NCBI GenBank assembly: GCA_004431415.1
Contig: QPMI01000427.1
Span: forward strand, 116,030-180,029
Source of the DNA: Cyanophora paradoxa
Taxonomy: Eukaryota; Glaucocystophyceae; Cyanophorales; Cyanophoraceae
Direction: 5' to 3'
DNA length: 64,000 bases
Position 1 is the stretch's first letter; the number at the start of each line of letters is the position of its first letter. The translations under genes were made by a program, and so were the position numbers. Positions 36,936 through 46,600 of this stretch are shown piece by piece. The notes beneath the pieces are model-generated. The model did not search any database and was not told where the DNA came from. It saw nothing but the letters and a program-made list of their open reading frames with translations.

Positions 36936-37653
36936 GATTCGATGTTATATCAATAAAATCGATTAATTTATTTGAATTTTCACATGAATTTTCATATTTT
37001 TATATGCAATTTCAATTAATTTAATCGATGTTATATCGATAAACTCGATTAATCGATATTGTATCTTAATTGTAGTTAATCGGAATTATATCAATAACTT
37101 CGATTGATCTTAATTGAATCCTAAATGAATCTAATCGGAATTATATCAATAAATTCGATTAAATCATGTTCTTTTCCGATTAAATCAATTAAATATTTAA
37201 CTTTGTTATCAGAAGTGGTCTAAGTTGACTCACTTTTCATAAACATTTTGAACTCTTAGTCTCTTTGAATTTCTTAAGATGACTCAACTTAGTCAACTTA
37301 GTCAACTTTGTTACCATAATCAATCAGGGTGGACTCACTTTTAGATCAACTTTGAAATTTCAAGCAAAATCAACTTGGATTTCAAAAGTGGATCTTCTAA
37401 GTGGACTCAAAATGTTCACTTTGTGATACATGTTAGCTCAAATCCTTACTGTTTATGGTCAGGGTTGACTAAGTGGGGGGAGTTGACACATTTTTTGAAA
37501 TCCTTTTTAGAAAACTTTAGGTCCCAAATATTTCCTGTGAAATTTGAGTCAACTCAACCCACTTAGTCAACCCTTGCATTGAATTCGTAACAAAATCCAT
37601 ATACTATTACTACTTTTACGATTAATATGAGTCAACCTTGAGTCCACTTTAAT
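36922..37653. repeat. left terminal inverted repeat of PLV-R
   Basis: Reverse complement of 63272-64000 with a few single-base indels. The outer ~250 bases are AT-rich with iterated ATCGATT and AATTATATCAATAA words; the inner part is built from GTTGACT/AGTCAAC words, including TTAGTCAACTTAGTCAAC near 37,287. A large inverted repeat inside it (37,463-37,575) pairs GGGTTGACTAAGTGGGGGGA with its complement downstream. Such ends are where a terminal protein would prime and where the integrase would bind. Confidence 0.9.
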
Positions 37654-37874
37654 TATAGGGGGAATCTTGGGCAGATGCTGAGGTTTTAGTGTAAGGAAAT
37701 CGAACATTATTCTAATTATTTGACATTGCTTAATGTAGGGTGCATTCATATTTCGGCTACATCATACAGTAGAATTTCTATCGTAAAGAATGACCGGAAT
37801 CCGGAAAATAATCATTGTAGAAAGCTTTTGTAATAAAAAAGGTAAATCACCCTGATTGTCATTATAGAAACTCA

Positions 37875-38273
37875 TCAAAACGGGAATCTATCATGTTTAT
37901 GTCTCTCAGTCTTCTCAAATGTTAAGAAATTCATTGTTTTATCGATCTCATCTGCAACTGCTTGTGTTTTATGCTGAGCTTCTTTACCACAACTGAATAT
38001 ATCAATTGCTAACATGCCTTCATTGGAATAACAATGAGCTGTGCAATGGCTTTCATCTAATAGCAGAACCAATGCAAAACCAGGAGGTGATACTTTGCCA
38101 TCAAATATTTCACAGTGTTTATGAACAATCCTAATACCTTGTCTCAATATAGCTTGTTCAAGGGTTCTCATAATCCAATTACCAAGAAAGCTAACATGCT
38201 CATAACCTGTTGCTATAGCTGTTTTAGCCTTGTAATCAAGCATTACATGAAAGCCTCTGTATTTAGTCTCCAT
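37875..38273 (-). CDS. SpeD-like pyruvoyl enzyme, second copy
   Basis: 132 residues, homologous to the left element's gene from end to end (METKYRGFHVMLDY versus MDSRYRGYHVMLDY). Glu74-Ser75 (LLDESHCTAH) is the self-cleavage pair, and Cys95 (AIDIFSCG) follows the Ser by 20 residues, as in SpeD. The family's HTWPE is HCYSN here. Both copies keep the parts needed to make the pyruvoyl cofactor, so the reaction is likely real while the substrate is uncertain. It is the first gene inside the TIR and reads outward toward it, whereas in the left element the homologue lies at the far end of the element. Confidence 0.75.
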   Translation of the reverse strand: METKYRGFHVMLDYKAKTAIATGYEHVSFLGNWIMRTLEQAILRQGIRIVHKHCEIFDGKVSPPGFALVLLLDESHCTAHCYSNEGMLAIDIFSCGKEAQHKTQAVADEIDKTMNFLTFEKTERHKHDRFPF

Positions 38274-38302
38274 TAAGAATACCTTAGAAAAATTAATTAA
38301 TC

Positions 38303-38575
38303 CTAATCGAACCTAATGCAAACATCCCTATACTCTACTCTAATTGATGAAGTAGCCCTTTTCCTATGTGCTTGACTTTTTCTTTTATTACAGTCCCTAC
38401 ACCCTGATCCCTTCACATGATTAAATGGATATGTAAGGATCACCTTATTACACTGCAAACATCTAACAGATACTTTCTCTTGAGCTTTGATGTAATGTGT
38501 CTCACTGTAATCGAATTTATCTTTACCATGAACTGTCATAGCAGCATCAATAAACTTTTTTGTTTTACTATCCAT
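38303..38575 (-). CDS. DUF723-like zinc-binding protein
   Basis: 90 residues. The pattern KFIDAAMTVHGKDKFDYSET, then VRCLQCNKVI, then HVKGSGCRDCNKR matches the short DUF723-type module (FI-x-A-x(3)-H-x-x-[KR]-[FY]-D-Y-S ... C ... C ... H-x-x-G-x-G-C-x-x-C) seen in endonuclease-associated proteins of phages and giant viruses. No nuclease domain follows; the C-terminus is short and basic. Possibly a remnant or a stand-alone DNA-binding module. Confidence 0.6.
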   Translation of the reverse strand: MDSKTKKFIDAAMTVHGKDKFDYSETHYIKAQEKVSVRCLQCNKVILTYPFNHVKGSGCRDCNKRKSQAHRKRATSSIRVEYRDVCIRFD

Positions 38576-38597
38576 ACTCTATATATAACCAATATTC

Positions 38598-39431
38598 TTA
38601 TGGAGCAGTATCCTGCCCAAAAATGGGGAAATATCGATTTGTGCCATAATACTCAGCATAGGTATTCTGCCTTGCAATAAAATCGGTTCTCTCAGCATAT
38701 AATACACACTTGTAGATACCAAACTTGGTGGCTCTAACCAGAAACTGATAGTCTTCCAAACCGAAATTGACTCCATGATAAGCAATACCAAAATTATCAT
38801 ATGGGGTGATCACAACAGCAAAATTAGGAGTTCCACCCTCTACTTGACAAAGAGCATAAACATCTGGTGGGATATCCACAACTACCTTGTAGTGGTCACC
38901 AATTTCAACAAGAGAGTCTACTACTGCTGTTTGTTCATTCACAACAATTGGGAATATCTTGATAATGTATGGGGCATTCATGCTGGGGACATAGGTTCGA
39001 ATTCTGGTGTTAGGATCAATGGGATTGGGTTGATCATTCACAAATAAAGGCGCTCCAACAGCCCCACCAACCCGAAGACCATCACCAATATAAGCTCCCC
39101 CCGATTTGCAGTTAATAGCTCCCGACCTAGATTCAAAAGAATAAGTAGACAGAGGATCTCCATAGCTATCTGGGTCTCCATAATGAGCAGAAAAGTTTGC
39201 ATTTGTGACAAGTAGCTTAGTTGTCTTAACTATTCCATTATTTTTATCACATCTGAGTTCCTGTAATCTCAGCTTGTGGGTGGAACCAAATGTATTCATT
39301 GTAGGTTGGACCTCTGTGGATTGGAGACCCTCTACATCATCAAAGGTAGCATGCTGTAAAACATGGTTTGCTGGGGCAGCTAATGATAGTTGAGGTGTAA
39401 TAATTCGTTCAAGTGGGGGTTGCTCAGCCAT
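38598..39431 (-). CDS. structural paralogue 1 (unknown family)
   Basis: 277 residues, clearly paralogous to the next gene: LRLQELRCDKNNGIVKTTKL with LVTNANF, and KSGGAYIGDGLRVGGAV correspond to VKELRADKNSGVVKTTRL with LVTNANF, and RSGGAFIGGGCRVSGQL. No known domain. The pair lies between the SpeD/DUF723 genes and the fibre gene, on the same strand as the fibre, so I infer virion proteins such as fibre partners or vertex proteins. The glycine-rich SGGAYIGxG block could be a beta-structure start like those in phage fibre heads. Confidence 0.5.
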   Translation of the reverse strand: MAEQPPLERIITPQLSLAAPANHVLQHATFDDVEGLQSTEVQPTMNTFGSTHKLRLQELRCDKNNGIVKTTKLLVTNANFSAHYGDPDSYGDPLSTYSFESRSGAINCKSGGAYIGDGLRVGGAVGAPLFVNDQPNPIDPNTRIRTYVPSMNAPYIIKIFPIVVNEQTAVVDSLVEIGDHYKVVVDIPPDVYALCQVEGGTPNFAVVITPYDNFGIAYHGVNFGLEDYQFLVRATKFGIYKCVLYAERTDFIARQNTYAEYYGTNRYFPIFGQDTAP

Positions 39432-39454
39432 TTTACATTAAAGGGATATATCTT

Positions 39455-40255
39455 TTATGGGGTTGGGTCATCAATTACATCTGGTTCCATGTAAAATCCT
39501 GTTGTGAATATATCAGCAACATTTACCCCACGAAGTGCTGATACAGCTGCTATATCTGTTCTCAGTCCCATAATCATAGTATTGTATACTCCAACCTCAG
39601 TGACAAACAGATCATAGGTAAATGTCAAATTGTTATAAACACAATATCCTCTGCCAAAATGGTTCGAAGCTTGAATAAAGAATAAGTAGTTGTGTCCTGG
39701 TTGATTATTATTGGCTCTACACATGGAAAGCATTGCAGTGGGAAGAGGAATATTTCTTCTTACTCGATCAGTTCCTGTAATGGAAACTAATTCCGAATTC
39801 TCAAGAGTTACAGAGGATGCAACATAGAAATGCAAAAAAGGTTGCTGTGCAACAGGTGTGTAGAAACGAATTCGTTGTGGGTTCTCCACATTTTGTTCGA
39901 GAGTATCTGGGACATCATTGTAGGAAACAGATGAAGATAGCTGACCTGAAACTCTGCAGCCACCACCAATAAATGCTCCTCCTGATCTCACAGTAACAGC
40001 TGCAGAATTCTTGTCGAAATCAAGGGCTTTCAGATCAACACTGTAAGCATCTGGACCTCCATTAGTAGGTTGGAAGAAGTTTGCATTTGTGACAAGGAGT
40101 CGAGTTGTTTTCACCACACCTGAATTCTTATCAGCTCTCAGCTCTTTAACTCGAATAATCGAATTCTTATCAAAGGAGTTACCATTGGAATTGGGTCTCT
40201 CTGTGGATTCTAAACCACGAACCTCATCATTAACTTCATGCTGGCGAAAATGCAT
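39455..40255 (-). CDS. structural paralogue 2 (unknown family)
   Basis: 266 residues, related to the preceding gene over its first ~120 residues (see the shared VKTT[RK]LLVTNANF and SGGA[FY]IG blocks) and more loosely after that (HNYLFFIQASNHFGRGYCVY versus NFAVVITPYDNFGIAYHGV). Both end in a Tyr/Asp-rich stretch with RTDIAAVSA or RTDFIARQN. The duplication followed by divergence suggests two subunits of one assembly or alternative receptor-binding proteins. Function unknown. Confidence 0.5.
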   Translation of the reverse strand: MHFRQHEVNDEVRGLESTERPNSNGNSFDKNSIIRVKELRADKNSGVVKTTRLLVTNANFFQPTNGGPDAYSVDLKALDFDKNSAAVTVRSGGAFIGGGCRVSGQLSSSVSYNDVPDTLEQNVENPQRIRFYTPVAQQPFLHFYVASSVTLENSELVSITGTDRVRRNIPLPTAMLSMCRANNNQPGHNYLFFIQASNHFGRGYCVYNNLTFTYDLFVTEVGVYNTMIMGLRTDIAAVSALRGVNVADIFTTGFYMEPDVIDDPTP

Positions 40256-40347
40256 TGCAGGGATCCAAGGGAATATATAGGCAGTTGAACTCGATTATAT
40301 TCACCCATTGCTTCTTTTACTAAGAAGTAAAGAAAAATAAACTGCAA

Positions 40348-40653
40348 TCAAGCCAAAGTGATTAAATTCGATCCAAGGGATTGGTAGGCAACTGAAAGTG
40401 ATTGAAGGTTGGATGTCATCGCTTTGAGGTTAGAATCACATTCACCATATTTTTTTACTGGGTCACCATGAGCCGATTGCGCAAGGACATTAACCAAGAG
40501 GTTTTTATACTCATTTACAACTGGTGAGAGCTTGTTAGTTTGCTGAATCGTTTTTTCAACTGTTTGTAATGCGTTTACAAGGGTGATTGTATCGAAAGAA
40601 AGCGCAACAGGCTCAGTTGAATAGGTGGTTCCACCAAGAGGATAGGTCGCCAT
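40348..40653 (-). CDS. small helical protein before the fibre gene
   Basis: 101 residues, predicted mostly alpha-helical (ALQTVEKTIQQTNKLSPVVN, then SNLKAMTSNLQSLSVAYQSL) with a Thr/Ser-rich N-terminus. Its start codon is 4 bases from the stop of the fibre gene on the same strand, so the two are probably co-transcribed. It might be a fibre chaperone or neck protein; no family recognised. Confidence 0.45.
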   Translation of the reverse strand: MATYPLGGTTYSTEPVALSFDTITLVNALQTVEKTIQQTNKLSPVVNEYKNLLVNVLAQSAHGDPVKKYGECDSNLKAMTSNLQSLSVAYQSLGSNLITLA

Positions 40654-40656
40654 TTA

Positions 40657-43600
40657 TTATACTTTGACATTTTTAATTTGGTCTATTTGATCCTGTAGAT
40701 CTTTGCATTTTTGGGACAACTCCTTCACAGCTTCAATGAGAACTGGAATTAAACCTGTGTATTCAAGAGATAGGTAGCCATCGTCTTTTTTAACATTAAC
40801 TACCTCTGGTATTACCTTTTGAACATCTTGTGCAATTAAACCTAATCTTGTTCCGTCTTTTTCACTTCCAATTCGTTTAAAACTTACTCCTTCTAATTTT
40901 TCAATCGCTGAAAGAGCGCCGGTTATCTTTTTAATATCTGTTTTATATCTTATGTCACTTCCTTGTGTTAAATACCCTCCTATCCACATCCAACCACCAT
41001 GATACATGTAACAAATATCAGTATCTTGCTCATTTCGGAATACAAGGGGAATATCTCCCCTTCCTTTCAAATATGTAGAAGTATTATTACCGAAATGGAT
41101 ACGATTGTATCCATCACTGGAATTAAACCAAGTCCCCACAGCTCCTGTTAAGATATTTGGTTTGCTATAAATATTATCCCAATGATAAAACCCGGTGTGA
41201 CCACCATAACTACCCATATACCAAAGTCGAGAGAATCCAATACCCATTAAATGAACTCTTCCGACTTTACAAACAATTCTAAGATGTGTAAAACGATTAC
41301 CAAGCTGAATAGCAACATTATTTATTCCATTGTGGTGTCCATCATATGCTTCTGGGTATGGATGGTAACTATTTACTCTTGTAATAAAAACAAGGTTACC
41401 ATTTCGATTAAGACCCCACACCTCAAAATATCTACAATTTGACCATGGAAGGTAGGTAATAAATGCTGTTGAACTATAAAAATTCGCATTTATGGTATAT
41501 TGAACCCATGCACTGGATGTTTGGTCATCGGACTCATTATTATAAAGATTCGCTCCATAATTGTAATAAGGATCCCATGCGGTTCCTGTTCCTGAACTCC
41601 AACCTCCACTTATCGAGGAATATTGCGTTGCATTCATTGAATAATCAAACATAAACGAATATGGAATTTTAGAATCCAATATACGTATATCAGTATCAGC
41701 ATTCACAGAATTTACATTAATATCTCCATTTTTATAAATCTTCATTATGTCTCGATCATCTTGATTTCTAAACTCAATACAAACATTTTCAGCATTGGGT
41801 CTTCCTCGTATATATGTGCAATCGCCATTACCAAACCAAATTCGCTCGACTGCATCTACTGATTTTAACCATGTGTTAGTTGTCCATTTTGCTGTTGCTG
41901 GAAGGTCTGCGGCTGAATAAAATGACGGTTTGCTAAATATATTATCCCAAGAGATCATGCCCAATTCATTATCTGTTGCTCTCTGTCTACTCCAACCGAA
42001 AACACCCGTTAGATGAATGCGACCTTTTCGACCTTGAACATAAATATATTTGTAAAACTCACAATTGATAGAGACAAACAAAAGACAATTGTGTGTTCCA
42101 TCTTGATTAACTTCCTGAACTACTTGATAAGCATTTACACGCTTTAAGAAATGTTGATATCCATTAACAGTTTGCCCGTAGATATCGAAATATCTACAAT
42201 TACCCCAAGGCATGTGCTGAATATAAAACGATTTCATACCTTCTGGTTTTATCCACCTCATCCAACAACCGCTGCAATCTTCATCATTTTGTGGTGTTGT
42301 ATAACATCCTGTTTGTCCGGTTCTTGGTGTCCATCCTGTAACAGTCCAATTATTCGCGCTTCTATCTGATGAAACCACATCTAATTGGTCGAAATCGTAA
42401 CCTTTTGGTATTGTGGTTCCGCCAATTTGTAAAGTGGTAGCATTCACAGTTCCTGTTACAGTTCCACCTGTTAGAGGTAGATAATTAGCAAGTGCCTCCG
42501 TTAATTCGGTATCTGTAACAAAATCTGTAACAGCTAACTGTAATTCTGTATTTGTAACATAATCTTTGTTTTCTAAGTAATCATCTGTAACAACACCGGA
42601 AAGGGTGGTATTGTGTAAGTTTTTCGCCGCCATTCTCTGATTGACTTCTAAGGCGCCACCTGATAACGTTTTTATCCACGCCATCTCACATTTTCCGTGA
42701 TCATCTGTGGGTTGTCCCACAACAGGAAGGTAGTTTACAACTTTCTCCCTTGTGAAAACTATCTTAGGTCTTGCTCCATCATATGCGCTTTGATCTGTTA
42801 CATTTACTTGTATCGCTGCTGAAAAATCCGCTACTTGTCCTGTTTCACCCGGGTGATAATTCGTGACATAGATACTGGGGAAAGTATCATTAATTCCTAC
42901 ATTAAAATCGCCACTATACACTCCATTTACGATTGGATCCCTGGGTAATCTTACTGCAAGAGTTCCCACCATCGGTGTGCCGTCTTGACCTGTAAATGAA
43001 CCATTGAGACTAACATAATGATCATTCAAAAATAGCCTTTCAGGTGTATTACTCGATTGGTAAAGTGTGACTCCATTAAAAACGTTTCCGATTGCATTCA
43101 ATTGGGCAAAAACTGGCTGTTCGTCTATTTCGTCCCAATTGTGCCTATGTGCAAAATCTGTGATTTGCGCTTTTGTGTGAGTATGGTCAAAATCTGTGAT
43201 TTGCGCTTTTGTGTGAGTATGGTCAAAATCTGTGATTTGCGCTTTTGTGTGAGTATGGTCAAAATCTGTGATTTGCGCTTTTGTGTGAGTATGGTCAAAA
43301 TCTGTGATTTGCGCTTTTGTGTGAGTATGGTCAAAATCTGTGATTTGCGCTTTTGTGTGAGTATGGTCAAAATCTGTTATTTGCGCTTTTGTGTGAGTAT
43401 GGTCAAAATCTGTTATTTGCGCTTTTGTGTGAGTATGGTCAAAATCTGTGATTTGCGCTTTTGTGTGAGTATGGTCAAAATCTGTGATTTGCGCTTTTGT
43501 GTGAGTATGGTCAAAATCTGTGATTTGCGCTTTTGTGTGAGTATGGTCAAAATCTGTGATTTGCGCTTTTGTGTGAGTATGGTCAAAATCTGTTATTTGC

Positions 43601-46600
43601 GCTTTTGTGTGAGTATGGTCAAAATCTGTTATTTGCGCTTTTGTGTGAGTATGGTCAAAATCTGTGATTTGCGCTTTTGTGTGAGTATGGGCAAAATCTG
43701 TGATCTGATCTTTGGTGTGTGTGTGGTTTTGTATCCAACCTTGAACCACATTAGAGGTTGGATGATGTGGTAAATTTGCATTGCTTATAACTGTAAGGTA
43801 ATCTATTACAGTATCAGGTGAGGTTATTTTTAATCCTCTGTAAATATTCAGAGTCTGGGTATGAGTGAATCCATATTTTTGTTGAATGTAATACCTCACA
43901 GCATTCTTTTCAGAAGTTGTCAAAGCCCTATTGAAAACAATCAACTCGGAAATACCACCATTCACAATATTACCAAATCCGAAATGATTGACAGTATTAT
44001 CTGGTAGATAATTCGTTCCTACAAGTGTTTGAATATCTACTCCATTTAACCCGACTGTGTAGCTGTTTGGAGTAATTGTTTGGTCAGTGTAATACCATGT
44101 ATTTATTAAAGAAGGAACCGTAATAACTGGGCGGGTTTGGGATACTCCATTAATAGTAAACTGGTTCATTCCAATAGCAGTAGAAGATGTTGCCCCATAA
44201 TAACAATATCGTGATGGAGAGGCGCTTCTGTAAAGTCTCAAATGAACTTGCATAGAAGAGGTAGTTGGATGATATTTTCCCACAAAGAAAAATGTAAGCC
44301 CATTTGAGAAATCAATAGTCCTTGTAGCAGAGGTATATGCATAAAAAGTGCCTGTTGGGTTTGAAACACTAACTTGGTTGTTGATTTCGGGATTGGTGTA
44401 ATAGGAACTGGCTCCGGAGATAAACAAGTCTGGAACAACTGAATTCGGGACTCTGCTTACTATAGTTGTATACATTGCTGATTGACCTGGTACTCCTGAT
44501 GCCTTCCAAGCAAAAATGCAGTTCGAGATATTTGATGCTGGATCAAAGCTTGGTGGGACATCATACCATTCTTCGTAAACCTGATTCATGGTATTGAAAT
44601 TGCAAGAGCCAATTGTGAGGATTCCATTTACTTTCAAATTGCTGGTCTCTATATTGCTACTGTAAATATTACTATTAACTGTGAGGTTTCCTGTGATTGT
44701 CCCACCCACAAGAGGGAGATATTTGGATAGTTCTGCTGCAAGTTCAGCTTCTGTAATAAATTGATCAAGCATAGCAAGGGTTACAAAATTAACAAGGATT
44801 ACTGCAGTAAGGTAATCCTCTGTGACCACTCTCGAAATATTTTCGTTGTGTATGTTTTTTGCAGCCATCCTCTGATTGGCTTCCAGAACCCCACCATAAT
44901 CTGTTTTAATCCATGCAAGCTCTGCCCTCCCATAATTATCATTTGCAGTTCCCACTATGGGAATGTAGGAATATTTATCTCTGCTGAATACTATCATTGG
45001 TCTTGAGCCATCCAAACTGCTTACATCTGCTACATGAACCTGTATAGCAGAGTTGAAATTTTGGTAGGTTGCTGGGTCTGTTGGGACTCTGAATGTATCT
45101 GTGGGAATGTCAGCCTCCATGTAGCTTGACACAAAGATATTTGGTATGGTTGCTCCTGGTTCAGGTGGTGGATCATAAGAGCCTGGTAATGTCCTAATAT
45201 GAAGTGGTCCTCTCATAGCTGAATTCGCAAGTGTCCCATTCACATGAACATAGTGGTGATTCAAAAAGATCCTTTCAGGGACATTGCAAGTCTGGTAAAG
45301 AGAAACTCCCAGAGTAGCAAGAGGCTCAACTTTTGCAAATTCTGGTTGGTCATTGATCTCATCCCAGGTGTGTTCATGGTTGCTTGCTGCAAACTTATCT
45401 GGAATCCCATCAATATCACCCCAATCATGCCTGTGGTCTTCTGGTGGGTATTTCTGTGGTTTGCCTAAGATCTCATCCCAGTCATGATTGTGATCCTCTG
45501 GGGGATACTTTGCAGGTTTATTATTAATTTGTTCATAATCAGGAAAGAACTCCCAGATCTCAGGTCGAAATCCATCTGGTAATAGTTCCTCATGGGGTTC
45601 ATAAGGTTGCTCATAGTCAACAGCTGGTGGATCATGCCCATCTGGCAAATACTCCTCATCAGGTTCATAGTTCTGCTCATACTCAAACTCTTGAGGATCT
45701 AAGCCATCTGGTAGTATCTCCTCCTCATTGGGGTCAAATTGATCATATTCATATTCTTGTGGGTCAAAACCATCTGGTAAATACTCTTCCTCATCTGGGA
45801 CGAATTGATATTCATCAAGCTCTAATATATCGACTTCAGGAGGTAAATACTGCTCATCTATTTGCTTTCTTGGTTCAATTATAGGTTTATTGCGAACTTG
45901 CTCCCAACTAACAATATGCTGCCCAAAAGCAACTGTCTCATCTGCTGTGTACTCTCTGCCTGGTTGCTTTTTCGGTGTTAAATCCGGTGGATCCCATGGA
46001 AGAGGGAAGGGAACTGGGACAGGTCCATAATACTCAAAGATCTCTCTTATGGTCTTCTCACTTACAAGCTTCTCACCATTTGCATACACATTACTGCCAT
46101 GGATATTTCGCCATTGCCTGGTTCTAATTCCAAGGTCTTTCACATTGCTATACAAAGGCAAAAGGTGCCTATCCATTTCGACTAAATCAGGATGTAAATG
46201 GATTGCTACTGGTTGACTGGGGCTACTGTTGATTGTAATTGATGGCTTTTTTTGATGGACATCTTTTGGAGTAAAGAACCCAAAAGGCTCATTCCTTGCA
46301 AAGTCATATGTAATATCCTTGGGGTAGACATCATTTGTGTAGGAGACCTGATTTGTATTGGCAATGGGACCCACTTGCAATACTTGGGGGACCTCAGCTT
46401 TTGCAATGCTGCCCTCATTGTAAATTCGCAAAGCTGTGTTCTGTTTGCCCTGCTCATCTTGAACATTGAAAATCAATCGACCACTATCGAACCTGGAAGG
46501 TATATCTGGGTGAGTGCCACTGGTTTTTAGTTTCCTAGGTCTCCTTCTTGTTGCTTTGATCTCTGCCACTTGGTTTGCTTTCACATTACCCAAGCTAAAA

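Noticed and set aside
43057-43773. A 238-codon frame of repeated MVKICDLRFCVS units, and a CRISPR-like look of the 36-bp array
   Set aside because: The units are contiguous with no spacers, and the open frame is only the antisense of the fibre's HTHTKAQITDFD repeats.
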